Part shown: piece after piece, positions 22,792 to 35,564 of the stretch
Position numbering within the stretch: position 1 is the first letter of the stretch
How the letters are laid out: every line of letters begins with the position of its first letter
Origin: Musa acuminata AAA Group
Taxonomy: Eukaryota; Streptophyta; Magnoliopsida; Zingiberales; Musaceae
Assembly: GCF_036884655.1 (NCBI RefSeq)
Contig: NC_088349.1
Location: 44,894,001-44,958,000, forward strand
Direction of reading: 5' to 3'
Length of the DNA stretch: 64,000 bases
Position numbers and translations under genes: made by a program
Notes under the pieces: generated by a model
What the model saw: the letters and a program-made list of their open reading frames with translations, nothing else
Told to the model about the DNA's origin: nothing
Databases searched by the model: none

Positions 22792-24155
22792 GAGGATCCA
22801 AGTGCTATAGCCCACTACACTTGGGATTCGAGGGATTTACGCTACAAAGGTCGCATTGTGCTTATACCTGACTCCCCTTGCATCGCAATCATCTTGCATG
22901 AAATGCACTCTATACCTTCAGCAGGGCACTCTGGATTCCTAAGAACCTACAAAAGAGTGAAGCAAAATTTTTATTGGAGAGGGATGAAAAAAATTATTGC
23001 TGAATATGTGGCACAATGTGATATATGTCAACCGAACAAGGGTGAAACTGTGGCAAATCCAGGGAAGCTACAACCACTACCCATACTAGACTCAGTGTGG
23101 ACTGACATCTCCATGGACTTCATTGAAGGGCTGCCATCTTCCAAAGGTAAAAGCACGATTCTCGTGGTGGTTGATCGACTTACGAAATATGCTCATTTTT
23201 GTGCTGTGAGAAATCCCTACACTGCTGCTAGTATTGCCCAGATTTTCATAGAAAATATTGTTAAACTGCATGGGATGCCAAGGTCCATCGTAAGTGATCG
23301 TGACAGGATCTTCACTAGTAAATTTTGGACCGAGTTATTTCAGTTACAAGGCACCAAACTCAAGATGAGCACAGCATATCATCCACAAACTAACGGCCAA
23401 ACAGAGGTGGTAAATAGGTGCTTAGAGACGTACCTCCGGTGTTTCGCTAGCGACCGACCAAAAGAGTGGGCGAAATGGCTTCCCTAAGCCGAATGGTGGT
23501 ATAATACTACATATCATTCATCTACAAAATGTGCCCCTTATGAAGCATTGTATGGTCGACCAGCACCTGTGATTCCAAAGTATATAATTGGCTCGGCCAA
23601 GGTAGATCAGGTTGACCAAGAATTGATTGATAGGGACAAACTCTTACAACTGTTAAAAGATAATCTCTCTACCGCTCAAGCCAGAATGAAGCAGCAAGCC
23701 GACACACGACGAAGTGAAAGAGAATTTTCAATGGGAGATTGGGTTTATCTTCGCCTACAACCCTACAAGCAACTCTCTATCAACACTCGAGCCTCCATGA
23801 AGCTATCCCCACGTTTTTATGGGCCCTATCAGATCACAGAGCGTATTGGAGCCGTGGCATACAGACTTAAATTACCTGAGGATGTCAAAATTCACCCTGT
23901 CTTCCACGTATCATGCCTAAAGCCCAAGTTGGGAGAACACGAGTCACCCTAGATCCAACTGCCCAACACAACTGAGGATGGAGTTATTCAAGCCCAACCA
24001 CATGCCATCCTCGATCGCAGGATCGTGATGCGTCACCGACATCCCTCTACTGAAGTACTAGTGCACTGGAATAATCTACCACTTGAAGACGCCACATGGG
24101 AACCATATGAGGAGCTGAAGACCCGATTCCCTGAGTTTATGGAATCTCAGCCTTG
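22792..24155 (+). pseudogene. Gypsy integrase with C-terminal chromodomain
   Basis: Integrase shows the HHCC zinc finger (H-x-MH..AGHSG...CDICQ, about 22900-23030), then the catalytic core with DFIEGLP, VVDRLTKYAHF and TAYHPQTNGQTE, and GDWVYLRLQPY further on. Stops interrupt at TAA 23485 (before AEWWYN, where W is expected) and TAG 23950. After PVFHVSCLK, an additional segment at about 24008-24155 (ILDRRIV...VLVHWNNLPLEDATWEPYEEL) is a chromodomain, which in chromoviruses guides integration to marked chromatin. It ends at TGA 24154. Confidence 0.88.
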
Positions 24156-24185
24156 AGGACAAGGCTGATTTGAAGAGGGCGGGTC

Positions 24186-24614
24186 TGTTAGGACTCTAGC
24201 TAGGAGAGTCCTAATTGAGAGGGACATTCTGTTAGGACTCTAGCTAGGAGAGTCCTAATTGAGAGGGACAATCTGTTAGGACTCTAACTAGGAGAGTCCT
24301 AATTGAGAGAGACATTCTGTTAGGAGGTTTTTTCTTAGAGAAGAATTAAGAGTTGTAAGGGAATAGGAGTCTTGAGTATGAGTCATATTAGGAGTTGGTT
24401 AGAAGTAAGAGTCTTAAGTAGGAGTCCTATTAGGAGTTAGGGTTTAGAAGCCCTATAAATAGCCATGTATTCCTTCTCTTTTGTTAAGCAATAGATGAAT
24501 CTTTTCTGCAGCCTTTGAGCAGCAACTTGGAGGGAGGAACCCCTATAGAGTTCCAAGGAGGCCGATCCCCTAAAGAGATCAACCCCAAGTTTAGAATCTG
24601 CAAGGGTTCTAACA
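24186..24614 (+). repeat. 3' LTR of the gypsy element
   Basis: 429 bp, with the same three 44-bp terminal units as the 5' LTR and the same ends. Differs from the 5' LTR at about four bases. Confidence 0.93.
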
Positions 24615-24828
24615 CCCGGATCCCGACCAATGCCAACTAGCATCCCTTCCCGAGGGCGCGACCACGTCGCGAAGGCGAGCTGTCAACCACCCCGAGAACG
24701 GAAGGACGTGACCCACATCCACTCACGAGGGCCCAACCGACCCCGCCGGTCCAACTCTCGCCCGAGAAGTTCAAGAGGCGCAGCCACCTCATCATCCTAT
24801 TCAATCCACCGGAAGTTCCTAACATCGG

Positions 24829-27800
24829 TGCTAGTCATAGGTGCCCAGGAAGCCAATCACGTGAGTGATGACACGTGTGACTTGATACAGAATCTTTTTG
24901 CTTATTATATTTTGGCATATATCACTTTATAACTATTGCATATATGCACATATATATTGTGATGTCCTTGGATTTGTGCAATGGGAATCGGATCGTGATG
25001 CGATCACGAAAATGAGATCGATTCACCTTTAAACACATATCCTAAATAATCCCGGTCATAGGTTACTCGAGAGGGACATCGTGATAACCGGACAGACTAA
25101 TGTGTGGTATACCCGTCCATATGATGGATGCAGCTGGTCTCATAGCTGCTCGTGTAGGGACACTCGGGATACAGTACAGGTGCTCATTGGAGAATGAGTT
25201 CACTGATTGATTCACTTATAGAATGTTGGATGGTTGATGATGCCTTATTGTCAGACAGTGATTCCGTAGTCCTAGTGGTATATCTGATTCTTAGACTTGA
25301 GACACCAAGGATGTCCTGTATGAATGCTCCACTCTTTGATACCAGACTTATAGGTTTGGCTGTCCCAGATCTAGTATAGCTAGTCATTGGGAGTGGTAGT
25401 CGACCTTACGAGGGCTATTGAGTGTCAATAGAGGATCATCCACTCTTGGCGTCATGAGAGGAATATCCCATGTGTTCTTGCTCAGACAAATCCCTGGCTA
25501 GGGTCATTCGGGTTGAGAGAAAAAGAGTTCTCCGGGAGAATCCGATTATAGCGAGACTCTAGTAGAAACCGTATGGTTCTGACAACACCATGCTCAATAT
25601 GCTAGTCATAAGTGCCCAGCAAGCCAATCACGTGAGTGATGGCACGTGTGACTTGATACAGAATCTTTTTGCTTATTATATTTTGGCGTATATCACTTTA
25701 TAACTATTGCATAAATGCATATATATTGTGATGTCCTTGGATTTGTGCAATGGGAATCGGATCATGATGAGATCACGATAATGAGATCGATTCACCTTTA
25801 AACACATATCCTAAATAATCCCGGTCATAGGTTACTCGAGAGGGACATCGTGATAACCGGATAGACTGGTGTGCTGTATACCCGTCCATATGATGGATGC
25901 AGCTGGTCTCATAGCTGCTCGTGTAGGGACACTAGGGATACAGTACAGGTGCTCATTGGAGAATGAGTTCACTGATTGATCCGCTTACGGAATGCTGGAT
26001 GGTTGATGATGCCTTATTGTCAGACAACAATTCCGTAGTCCTAGTGGTGTATCTGGTTCTTAGACTTGAGACACCAAGGATGTCCTGTATGAGTGCTCCA
26101 CTCTTTGATACCAGACTTATAGGTTTGGCTGTTCCCAGATCTAGTACAGCTGGTCATTGGGAGTGGTAGTCGACCTTACGAGGGCTATTGAGTGTCGATA
26201 GAGGATCATCCACTCTCGGTATCATGAGAGGAATATCCCATGTGTTCTTGCTCAGACAAATCCCTGGCCAGGGTCATTCGGGTTGAGAGAGAAAGAGTTC
26301 TCCGGGAGAATCCGATTAGAGCGAGACTTGAGTAGAAACCGTATGGGTCTGACAGCACCATGTTCGATATACGGTCTCTGGGATATTAGATGGATGAGGG
26401 ACTATAGGTACATGGTAACTGAGGACAGACAGGTCCAATGGATTGGATTCCCCTGTATCGTCTGGGGACTACGGCGTAGTGGCCTAGTACTTCCGTAGTC
26501 GATGAGTCGAGTGAATTATTACAGAGATAATAATTCACTTAGTTAGAAAGAGTTCTGACAGGTATGACTCACGGCCAGCTCGATATTGGGCCTAGAGGGT
26601 CACACACATATGGTAGGCATTGCGATGAGTAGAGGTTCGGATATGAGATATCCGACGGAGCCCTTGTCTTATTGGATGCAGATCCAATACCCACTAGGGA
26701 AAGGACCCATTAGGGTTTTGACACGGGATCTCTATAAATAGGAGGGATTCACAGCCTCATAGGCTAGAGTCTTTGCTTGCCCTTCCTATTCTCCTCTCCC
26801 TCTCCACCTCAGAGTAGGCCTGGAGTTTTGAGGAGCGTCGTCGTAACCCTGCTGTGTGGATCACCGCTAGAGAGGAGGACGCTTGACCTCCTTCACCCTC
26901 TCCTAAGGATCTGCAAGGAAACAGGGATATACGATCTCCCTAGGTAACACAATCTCTATACGCAGTTTTGTGTTTTTGCGGATTTTGCGCACCAATCTTC
27001 GTACGACGACGAACATCTTTTTGGGAATCGGGGATTTTGTTTTCTTGTTCTTCCGCTGCGCATATGATGTCGCCCCCAATGATTTCCCAACACAATATAC
27101 GATCTCTGGGATATTAGATGGATGAGGGACTATAAGTACACGGTAACTGAGGACAAACATGTCCAATGGATTGGATTTCCTTGTATCGTTTAGGGACTAC
27201 GACGTAGTGGCCTAATACGTCCGTAGTCGATAACTCGAGTGAATTATTACAGAGATAATAATTTATTGAGTTAGAAGGAGTTCTGACAGGTATGACTCAC
27301 GGCCAGCTTGATATTGGGCCTAGAGGATCACACACATATGGTAGGCATTGCGATGAGTAGAGGTTCAGATATGAGATATCCGACGGAGCCCTTGTTTTAT
27401 TGGATATCCAATAAGCCCCTGAATTATTGGATCCCATGGACGAGATCCAATAAGAGCCCATGAGAGATTATTGGATAGAGATCCACTAATCTAAAAGTCT
27501 TGGGTTATTGGATGCAGATCCAATACCCACTAGGGGAGGATCCATTAGGGTTTGACAGGGGACCTCTATAAATAGGAGAGATTTAGAGCCTCAAAGGCTA
27601 TTGCCTTTGCTTGCCTCTCTTATTCTCCTTCCCCTCTCCATCTCAGAGTAGGTTTTGAGTTTTGAGGAGCATCATCACAGCCCTGCTGTGTGGATCACCG
27701 CTAGAGAGGAGGACGCTTGACCTCCTTCACCCTCTCCTAAAGATTTGTAAGGAAATAGGGATATACGATCTCCCTAGGTAACAAAATCTACTATATACGC

Positions 27801-27928
27801 AGTTTTTCAGTTTCGCGGATTATGCGCACCAATCTTCGCACGACGATGAACATCTCTTTGGGAATCGGGGATTTTGTTTTCTTGTTCTTTCGCTGCGCAT
27901 CTGATGTTGCCCCCAAGATTTCCCAAAA
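24829..27928 (+). repeat. Long LTR (copy A), split by a related solo LTR
   Basis: Starts TGCTAGTCAT at 24829 and runs to 25599, then resumes 27093-27928. It is directly followed by TGGTATCAAAGCCAGG (from 27930), a primer-binding site, so this is a 5' LTR in plus orientation. Uninterrupted length is about 1.6 kb. It includes CTCTATAAATAGGAG (about 27565), a plausible TATA box. No matching 3' LTR is present downstream in this window. Confidence 0.85.
25600..27092 (+). mobile_element. Solo LTR (copy B) nested in copy A
   Basis: 1493 bp, TGCTAGTCAT to CCCAACA, of the same family as its host LTR. Flanked by a perfect 5-bp duplication CAATA (25595-25599, 27093-27097). No internal region, so it is a solo LTR. 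Compared with copy A it lacks about 110 bp near 26670, between two TTATTGGAT direct repeats. TATA box at about 26733 (CTCTATAAATAGG). Confidence 0.9.
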
Positions 27929-28790
27929 GTGGTATCAAAGCCAGGTTGTTCATGCGAATTATTAGTTTTGAACTGCGTGTGTTGTGTTTAGGAAGAATTT
28001 TGACGTCAAAATCATTGACGCAAAAACAAGGAAGGGCAGTAACAGTTGCTGCCCTCGATCTGCGTGCCTGCAACCACCTACAGCGACAGCCGTAGCCAGG
28101 CAGCACAGCGTCGACGCATGCGCAAGCGCTGTGCCTGCAGCAGGCTTATGGCCGACGAGGCTGGCAGCCAGCGGGCAAAGGTACCGCAGGGCAACGGGGC
28201 CTGCGGCCACTGCTCACGCGGGGTGACACGCTAGAGGGCAGCGGCGCCTGTGGCCGCTGCTCCCGCGGGCAAAAACCTCGGCGAGGCAGCACCGCCTGCG
28301 GGCGCTGCCTCGTGGGCAGAACCACCCGCGGAAGGGGCGGCGCCCACAGGGACGCCCGCCTACGGGGGCAGCGCTACCCATGGGGGCGCCCACCTACAGG
28401 GGCGGCGCCCCGGCCCCGTTGCACCTGCCGTCGCCAGTAGGGTGGCGGTGGCAACAGCAGTAGCGAAAAGGCAGAGGGGCTTAGGGTTTTTGGGCAAAAA
28501 AGATAGTTTTACCCCTGTGAATTTTAGAAATTTCAGTTTCTGTCTTTTGTCCAAATTATAAAAATACCCCTATAAATTCAAAAATTTTCTATATGTCCCT
28601 GATTTCATAAAATACTAATTAATTAAGTTTAGTTGATTATTATTTTTATCATTATCTAGTAGTCCTACATGATGATGATTATTTATACATGTGATGTATG
28701 ATGTGTGGACAGATGATCATGGATTGTGTGATGTGTGTACTTGTGATTATTATTATTGGGGTCTGCGAGCCTTCATTATATTTCTTGTTT
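27929..28790 (+). other. Truncated internal region of the copy A retroelement
   Basis: Begins with the tRNA-iMet-type primer-binding site at 27930. A very GC-rich block at 28040-28460 contains repeated GGGCGCTGCC/GGCGGCGCCC-like units. One plus-strand reading frame gives a P/A/G-rich peptide with no recognised domain. From about 28500 the sequence turns AT-rich. No pol domain appears before an apparently different element starts near 28795. Confidence 0.6.
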
Positions 28791-28794
28791 ATTA

Positions 28795-30306
28795 TAACGT
28801 TAGTTCTGAAAATTCTTCGTATGTTAAAAATTGATTCCAGAAATATGCTTAGATTGAAAGTATACGGAAGAGCGTAGCAAGTAATGAGAAAGCAATTTGC
28901 AGTTTAAAGTAAATTGCTCAAAGTAAAGGCAAACCAGATTTTTATAGTGGTTCAGTCGTCGTGACCTACATCCACTCCATCGATTCCTCTTATGTCGAGG
29001 CCACTAGCATCCATTATCGGTCTTCCTTCTCCTTTTACCGGGTTTAGGAGATAACCCTTACACCCCACCCCCACTTGCTCATCTCTTAACATATTCTAAT
29101 ACTTAGAACTTTGATAGGAGTTTCACACACAATTACAATAGAGTTTTCTTTCCTTTTTGCTCTAAGTTGTGTGTGGTTTAACTAGGGATGAGAGGGGTAT
29201 TTATAGGCCTCAAGTTGATTCAAACTTGGAGCCTAAAAATATCTCATCCCGGGTTTCCTAGGTTCGGGCGGTACCACCGCCAGTGTCAGTCTGACACTGA
29301 CATTACACTGGGCAGTACCACCACCTAGTCTAGCGGTACCACCACCTGCCTCCTACCACTGAGAGGTACCACCGTCCAGACTAGCTGTACCATCGCGTAG
29401 CACCCTACCAGGGGTGGTTCCACCACCCAAACTAGTGGTACCACCGGTTGACATAGTCTCGAAGATTGTGCCACGATGGTGCCACTTCTTGGGTCATTGT
29501 TTGGGCCTTTTATTGGGCCCAACACAGTCCTTACATGGGCCCAACTGACCCCTAATTTAGTTGGCCCAATTTCAATCCCAATTACGTGCTAACTATGAAA
29601 TTTAAGATATTTCCTAAGCTAAATAAGTTCGTAAGTTTAGGTTTCTTCCAGCAGCTTCCGGCGATCTTCCGAAGATCTCTCGGCAATGTTCTAGCAGACT
29701 CCCGGCAAGCTCCTGGACTTCACGACAATCTTCTTGGCGAATTCCGATGAGCTTCTTTGGCAAGCTCCTGGACTTCTCGGTTGGTTCCGGTAGAACTTCC
29801 AATGAATGTCCGAACTTTTGACGAACTCTCAAACTCCCAACGAAATCACGTTCTTGACTCCGGGACTTCATTTTGCTTTATGCCTTACTATTATAGTTAA
29901 TCCTGTACATGTAAAAATACACTTCGATCTAGACAATTATTACTAAGCTTGAATCATATTGTCCGGCATGTCATTGGTCCATCGACGCTTCGTCCGATTT
30001 TTCGACGCATCGTCCTCTCTTGTGGCCTATTGCCCAATCGGTCTGTTGACTCCGTAACTCCAATATCCTTAGTACAATATCCGCTCTTCTTGGTTCGATG
30101 CCCGAATCCATGGCCTGAAGCCTTCTGTCGATACGTCGACCGATCCTCCGGCTCGACGTCCAATCTTCTGACATGTTCCATCGGCCCAACATGATTCTTC
30201 CTGCTTTAATTGTCTTATCCTGATCGAAGTATCCTGCGTCACTAAAAACGCAGATCAAATCATAAATAATTATCAATTGGTTTTATCATCAAAATACGAG
30301 ATTCAA
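28795..30306 (-). repeat. LTR-like block, possibly a Sirevirus-type copia solo LTR
   Basis: The segment has LTR-like texture and ends with TTTTATCATCAAAATACGAG and ATTCAAC, which resembles the start of minus-oriented copia LTRs of the SIRE type that I recall. Exact ends and a target duplication could not be fixed. It contains about seven copies of GGTACCACC-type motifs (29265-29450) and a CTTCCGGCGA/CTCCTGGACTT-rich stretch (29640-29870). Boundaries are approximate. Confidence 0.35.
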
Positions 30307-30958
30307 CGAATAGGAGATTAGAATGTTATATATATCAAGATGTATAGTTACCGTCTTTAGATAATTTGAAGGGGATCAGTACTACAGCATTGATGGTGAT
30401 AAGGCCTATAGGTTGAGAAGTGATATGGTTTCCTGTAAGGACAATAACTGGGGTGTCAGTGACGAATTTGTTGTCACATTAGATTCACTAGGAAGTTGGA
30501 TATTGGAAGTTCTCCTGTTGTGACTATGGGAGTTCTCGGATCGTAAGATCGGGGATAGAGATAGTAGTGTCGAAGATGGAGGTAGCAACGAGAAGAAAGG
30601 TGGGAAGTGGTGCTGTCTAGACATGGGTTGCTATTGTAATGGGCAGCCGGACGGTGTGGATACGATGGCATCGTTCGATTGTGAAATCTGTTAGATATAG
30701 GCTATGATAATGGGGAAGAGGAAGGCACGATAGATGACACTAGGTAGCAAGTGCTGAAGCTGGGTGCTATAGAAAGAGCGAAAGACGTAGGAGCGTCAAT
30801 TACTAGAGTAGTGACACCTGGATGATGCACCTAAATGTGCTTTGGTGTGGCCTAGAGGAGTAGTTCCGGAAGATTTGACAACCCAAGCAATTCTCTAGAA
30901 CTAGGTGAGGGAGTTGATAGAGAGGCTGAAATCTATGAACTCTTTCATCCTCTTCGTG
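30307..30958. other. Unrecognised sequence left of the second copia element
   Basis: Contiguous with 36006 onward before the copia insertion. Reading frames on both strands are broken and match nothing I recognise. Confidence 0.4.
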
Positions 30959-31671
30959 TGTTGGGAAAAACCAGTTAAAGCAAAATAATTTTTTTTCCTC
31001 TTTGTGTATCAAAATGGGTTCCTCATCAAAATACCAACTTGATATCAAAATGAAAATATCAACCAGAAGAACATAAACAATAGAGCAATAAATCAATCAT
31101 ATAGTGAGACAAAATTTTTAACGTGGAAAACTCAATGTGAAAAAAATCACATGACCATAGTTCACCTCAAACTTCCATTATCAATAGTAATGATAACAGG
31201 TTTATAGTAAAACTTCTATAGAATAACCAGAGGATCATAATAACATCAAGAACATAAATCTTAGCTCAAGAATAACATATCATCATCACATAGGATGGAT
31301 CTCATCAAAAGAGATTTCTATGTCTCACAAAATAGGTATAGCAGAAAAGTACCTCGGAGAGAGTAAACTTCAGATCAACATCATTATGATTGTAGAGCTT
31401 GCTGTAAGGATTCTCTGCATAAAATTTAGGTCAAAACTGACAATGTTTGGCCACTGATCATCAAATAGAAAACTCAAGATCCTAATCTTTCTCTCTCCTT
31501 CTCTCTCTGCTCTTTTCTCTCTCCCTACGCCATCGCTCGCTCCATGCGTTCACTACGTGCTCTGATCTCTCTCCCTCACCTTTGCTTCCCTATATCTCTT
31601 TTGTCTTTTTATTAATGATTTGAGCTCAATAGGCCCAATTGTCCAAGCCCACATATGGGCTGGACCCAACA
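30959..31671 (-). repeat. Left LTR (3' LTR in element sense) of the Tork-like copia element
   Basis: 713 bp, the full-length LTR form. Ends in CCCAACA next to the polypurine-tract complement. Confidence 0.85.
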
Positions 31672-31739
31672 ATTCTCCCCCTCCAGCTTATATGGTGGGC
31701 TGTACTAATCCCGCTCTTTGCCTACATACTTCAAGCTTC

Positions 31740-34700
31740 CCTTTAGGAAAAGACTTTTGTCAACATATCTGAACCATTCTCATCGGTATGTACTTTTTTC
31801 AATTGTAATTCTTTCATCTCAATCACATCACGAATCCAAGGATATCTCACATCAATATGCTTGGATGTAGAATGGTATGTTGAATTCTTAGAGAGGTGAA
31901 TGACGCTCTGACTATCACAGTAAACAGTATATCCTTCATTTTTCAAGCCCAATTCCTGTAGAAACTTTTTGATCCATAATGGTATTCTGCTTCTATGGTT
32001 GATAGAGCAACACAATTCTGTAACTTTGATTGCCAAGAGACTGCTCCCCCTGCAAATGTCATCAAGAACCCTGAAATGGGCTTCCTGAAATCAGTATCAC
32101 CTATCATGTTTGCATATGTGTATCCTTCTAACACGGGTTCATCACTGCCAAAACATAAACACAACCTGAAAATATCTATTAGATATCTTATATCCATTTC
32201 ACTATATCCCAATGTTCCTTTCTAGGATTAAAGAGAAATCGGTTGACAACTCCAACTACATGAGCTATATCTGGCCTAGTACAAACCATAGCATACATCA
32301 AACTGCCTACTGTAGATGAGTAAGACACTCTGGACATTTCTTATTTTTCTTTCTCGTTTGTAGGACATTGTTTCGAATTAAGTTTGAAATGACCTACAAG
32401 TGGAGAACAAACTGTTTTAGCTTTACTCATGTTGAATCTTTCAAGAACCTTTTCAATGTAAGTCTCCTGAGATAGTCAAATCATCCATCTCTTTCTATCA
32501 CGAAGAATCTTCATGCCAAGTATTTGTTTCACCGATCCTAAGTCTTTCATGGCAAAAGACTTACTTAGCTCTCTTTTAGGCTTTTCAATTTTACTAACAT
32601 CATGACTAACAATTAGCATATCATCCACATATAGCAGGAGAATAATGAAATCATAATCTAAAAATTTCTTCATAAATATGTAATGATCAGATGTGGTTCT
32701 ATCAAACCCTTGGCTCATCATAAAGGAATCAAACTTCTTGTACCACTGTCTAGGTGTCTATTTGAGTCCATATAAGATTTTTCTAAGTTTACACGCCAGA
32801 TTTTCTTTTCCCTTGATTTTGAAACCTTCTGGTTGCTTCATGTATATCTCTTCTTCTAAGTCACCATCAAGAAATGTTGTTTTCACATCAAGTTACTCAA
32901 CTTCTAAATTCAAGCGGGCAGCCAAACCAAGAACAACTCGGATAGAGGACATTTTCACAACTAGAGAAAATATTTCTTCAAAGTCAATACCTTTCTTCTG
33001 ACTGAATCATTTCACAACTAGTCGTGTCTTATATTTTTGTTGTGAGCTATTATTTTCGGTCTTCAATTTGTAAACCCATTTATTCTTGAGAGCTTTCATC
33101 TCTTTAGGCAACTTTACTAAGTCATAGGTGTTGTTCTCAAGCAAGGATCTCATCTCTTCTTGCATAGCTTTAACCCACTCATTCTTATGCTCATGTAAAA
33201 TAGCTTCTTGGTAAGTTTCTAGCTCTCCCCTGTCAGTAAGCATAACATACTCATATGGAGGATATCTAATAGATGGATGTCGCTTTCTAGTGGATCTTCT
33301 TAATGGAATCTCAATTGGTGGTGGAGGTGCTTGTTCAGTTGGTTCAACATCATCAACTGTAGGAGTATTATCACTGGCATTCTCACCATAATCTTCTTGT
33401 TCATCTCTCCCATGATTATCATGAACTATAGGTGAAGGAACTGGACCCAAACTCCAAGGAATATAAATAGAGGTTTTTGGCTTCTCAACATTATCACCAA
33501 AATCAAATAATTGGTCTTCTAGAAATACAATATCTCAACTTCTAATAATCTTCTTGTTCACTGGATCCCATAATCTATGCTCAAACTCTTTATAATCATA
33601 TCCTAAGAAGATACATGCTTTTGTCTTATTATCAAGCTTGGACCTCTCATCTTTGGGAATATGAACAAATGCTTTACACCTAAAGACTCTCAAGTGATTA
33701 TAAGATATATCTTTTCTTTTTCAAACCCTCTTTGGAACATCACCTTTTAGAGGAACTTATGGAGAAAGATTTATCAAGTCAACTGAAGTTCTCATTGACT
33801 CCCCCAAAATGACTTCGGTAACTTAGCATGAGAAAGTATACACCTAATCCTTTCTTTAATGGTTCTATTCATCCTTTCTGCGATACCGTTCTATTGAGGA
33901 GTTTTAGGAACTGTTTTCTCAAGCTTGATTCTATGGAACCTACAATAATTCTCAAAAGGACCTCTGTACTCGCCACCATTATCTGACCAAACACACTTTA
34001 GCTTTCTGTCAGTTTCTCTTTCAACACTGAAATGAAACTCATTGAAAACATCGAGTACCTAGTCTTTAGATTTCAAAGCAAAAGCCCACACTTTTATAGA
34101 ATGATCATCAATAAAAGAAACAAAATAAAGAGTATCTCCAAGAGTTCTAGTTTGCATAGTACAAACATCAATAGAAAATAAATCAATAACATCCGATCTT
34201 CTAGATGATGGATATGTATGAAATGTAACTCTATGTGTTTTTCCAACTAAGCAATGATCACAAGATTTAAGAGATATACCTTGCAACTCTTGTAAGAACT
34301 GCTTTCTAGCAAGCGTTTGAAGTCCCTTCTCGCTGATATGACCAAGTTTCTTGTGTCAAAGATCTATATTTTCACCTTTTTGAATTGCATTAATCTCTTC
34401 TTTGTGTAGCTTAGCTTCCATGACATAAATAGAGTTAAGCTTCTTTTCTCTTGCTACAATTAGAGAACCTTTAGTGAGTTTCCATTTGCTTTTACCAAAA
34501 TAATATGCAAAGCCCTCATCATCAAATCTGCCTGTAGATATCAAGTTAAGATGAATATCTGAAACATGTCTTACATCTTTGAGTATTAATTTACTTCTAA
34601 TATTAGTCTATAAGCAAATATCTCTAATACCCACAATCTTAGATGTGCCACTTTTTCCATTCTGATATTACCAAAATCACCAGCTGTGTAAGATCTAAAG

Positions 34701-35095
34701 AAATCAACATGAGAAGTAACATAAAATGAAGCACCAGAGTCAATTACCTAGTTACTGTCTTAAGCTATAAGACTAACACAATCGTCATTATAAACAATAG
34801 TGATATTACCTTCAGTAACAACTGTATTAGTCTCTTTCTCATTTTTCTTCATTTCATTCTGTTCTCGCTTCCAAAACATACACTCTTTCTTCATGTGACC
34901 TGATCTATTACAGTGGAAACATTTGATATCTCTTCTAGACTTGGATCTTCCTCTATAGCCATGTTGATTTCTACTATGATTTCTTTCATGTCTCTTTTGT
35001 TTTTCAGTAATAAATGCCTCAGAAGAAGATTCACCATGTTCTTTCCTTCTAACATCTTCATTTAACAAACTGTCCTTGCATCTCATCATCTATAT
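31740..35095 (-). pseudogene. Degenerate copia gag-pol of the Tork-like element
   Basis: Minus-strand order is as in Ty1/copia. Gag zinc knuckle CFHCNRSGHMKKEC lies at about 34880-34925. Next come pre-integrase and integrase fragments at 34059-34544 (CDHCLVGKTHRVTF, then DVCTMQTRTLGD, then FVSFIDDHS). The RT start (MQEEMRSLLENNTYDLV) lies near 33140. The RT catalytic motif LLLYVDDMLIV is within 32476-32721, followed by SFAMKDLGSVKQILGM. RNase H at 31743-32212 shows YCDSQSVIHLSKN and SKHIDVRYPWIRD. Each segment is cut by stops or frameshifts, so no polyprotein is made. Confidence 0.88.
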
Positions 35096-35564
35096 TCATT
35101 TTCATAGCAACCAACTTATTTGCAAAACTCTGAAATAGGCTAATATGCTCAATAATGTTACCATAATGTTTATACTTCAAATTTATAAGTCTTTTGAGGA
35201 GAGAAATTCTATTTCCTTGTCTTTTTCGCAAAGAGGTTTTCTAACCTTTGCCAAACAACATCAGCTGGTTTCATCAGAAATATGCTCATGCAAATTTATA
35301 TTAATTTATCTTCTAATATAGACAATAACTTTTCTATATTGAACTTCTCATTTTTCATCGTTCATAGTAGAAGGTTTATCTTTAACCTTGATAGACTTAT
35401 ATAAATCTTTACAATAAAACAGATCTTCCGTCATAAGTCTTCAAGTAGAATAATTTGATGAATTCAATTTAATCATGTCATTTGATTGATCATGTCATTT
35501 GATTGTTCCATTTCAATCACATAAGAAAAACTAGCAATAAATAACCTGTTGCTCTGATACCACT

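Larger units (their letters stand above)
14433..24614 (+). mobile_element. Ty3/gypsy chromovirus (Reina-like), disrupted
   Basis: A complete LTR retrotransposon. LTRs of 429 bp each (14433-14861, 24186-24614) differ at about four positions by eye. The target duplication CCCGG flanks it exactly (14428-14432, 24615-24619). The primer-binding site TGGTATCAGAGCTGCG starts at 14864 (tRNA-iMet) and a purine-rich tract (about 24172-24185) precedes the 3' LTR. Internal order is gag, CCHC, protease, [4.56-kb insertion], RT, RNase H, integrase, chromodomain. Without the insertion the element is about 5.6 kb. Short LTRs and the RT/RNase H wording (LRGFLGLTGYYRKF, LALPDF, YTSKAL) fit the Reina clade; the clade call is moderate. 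Confidence 0.93.
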
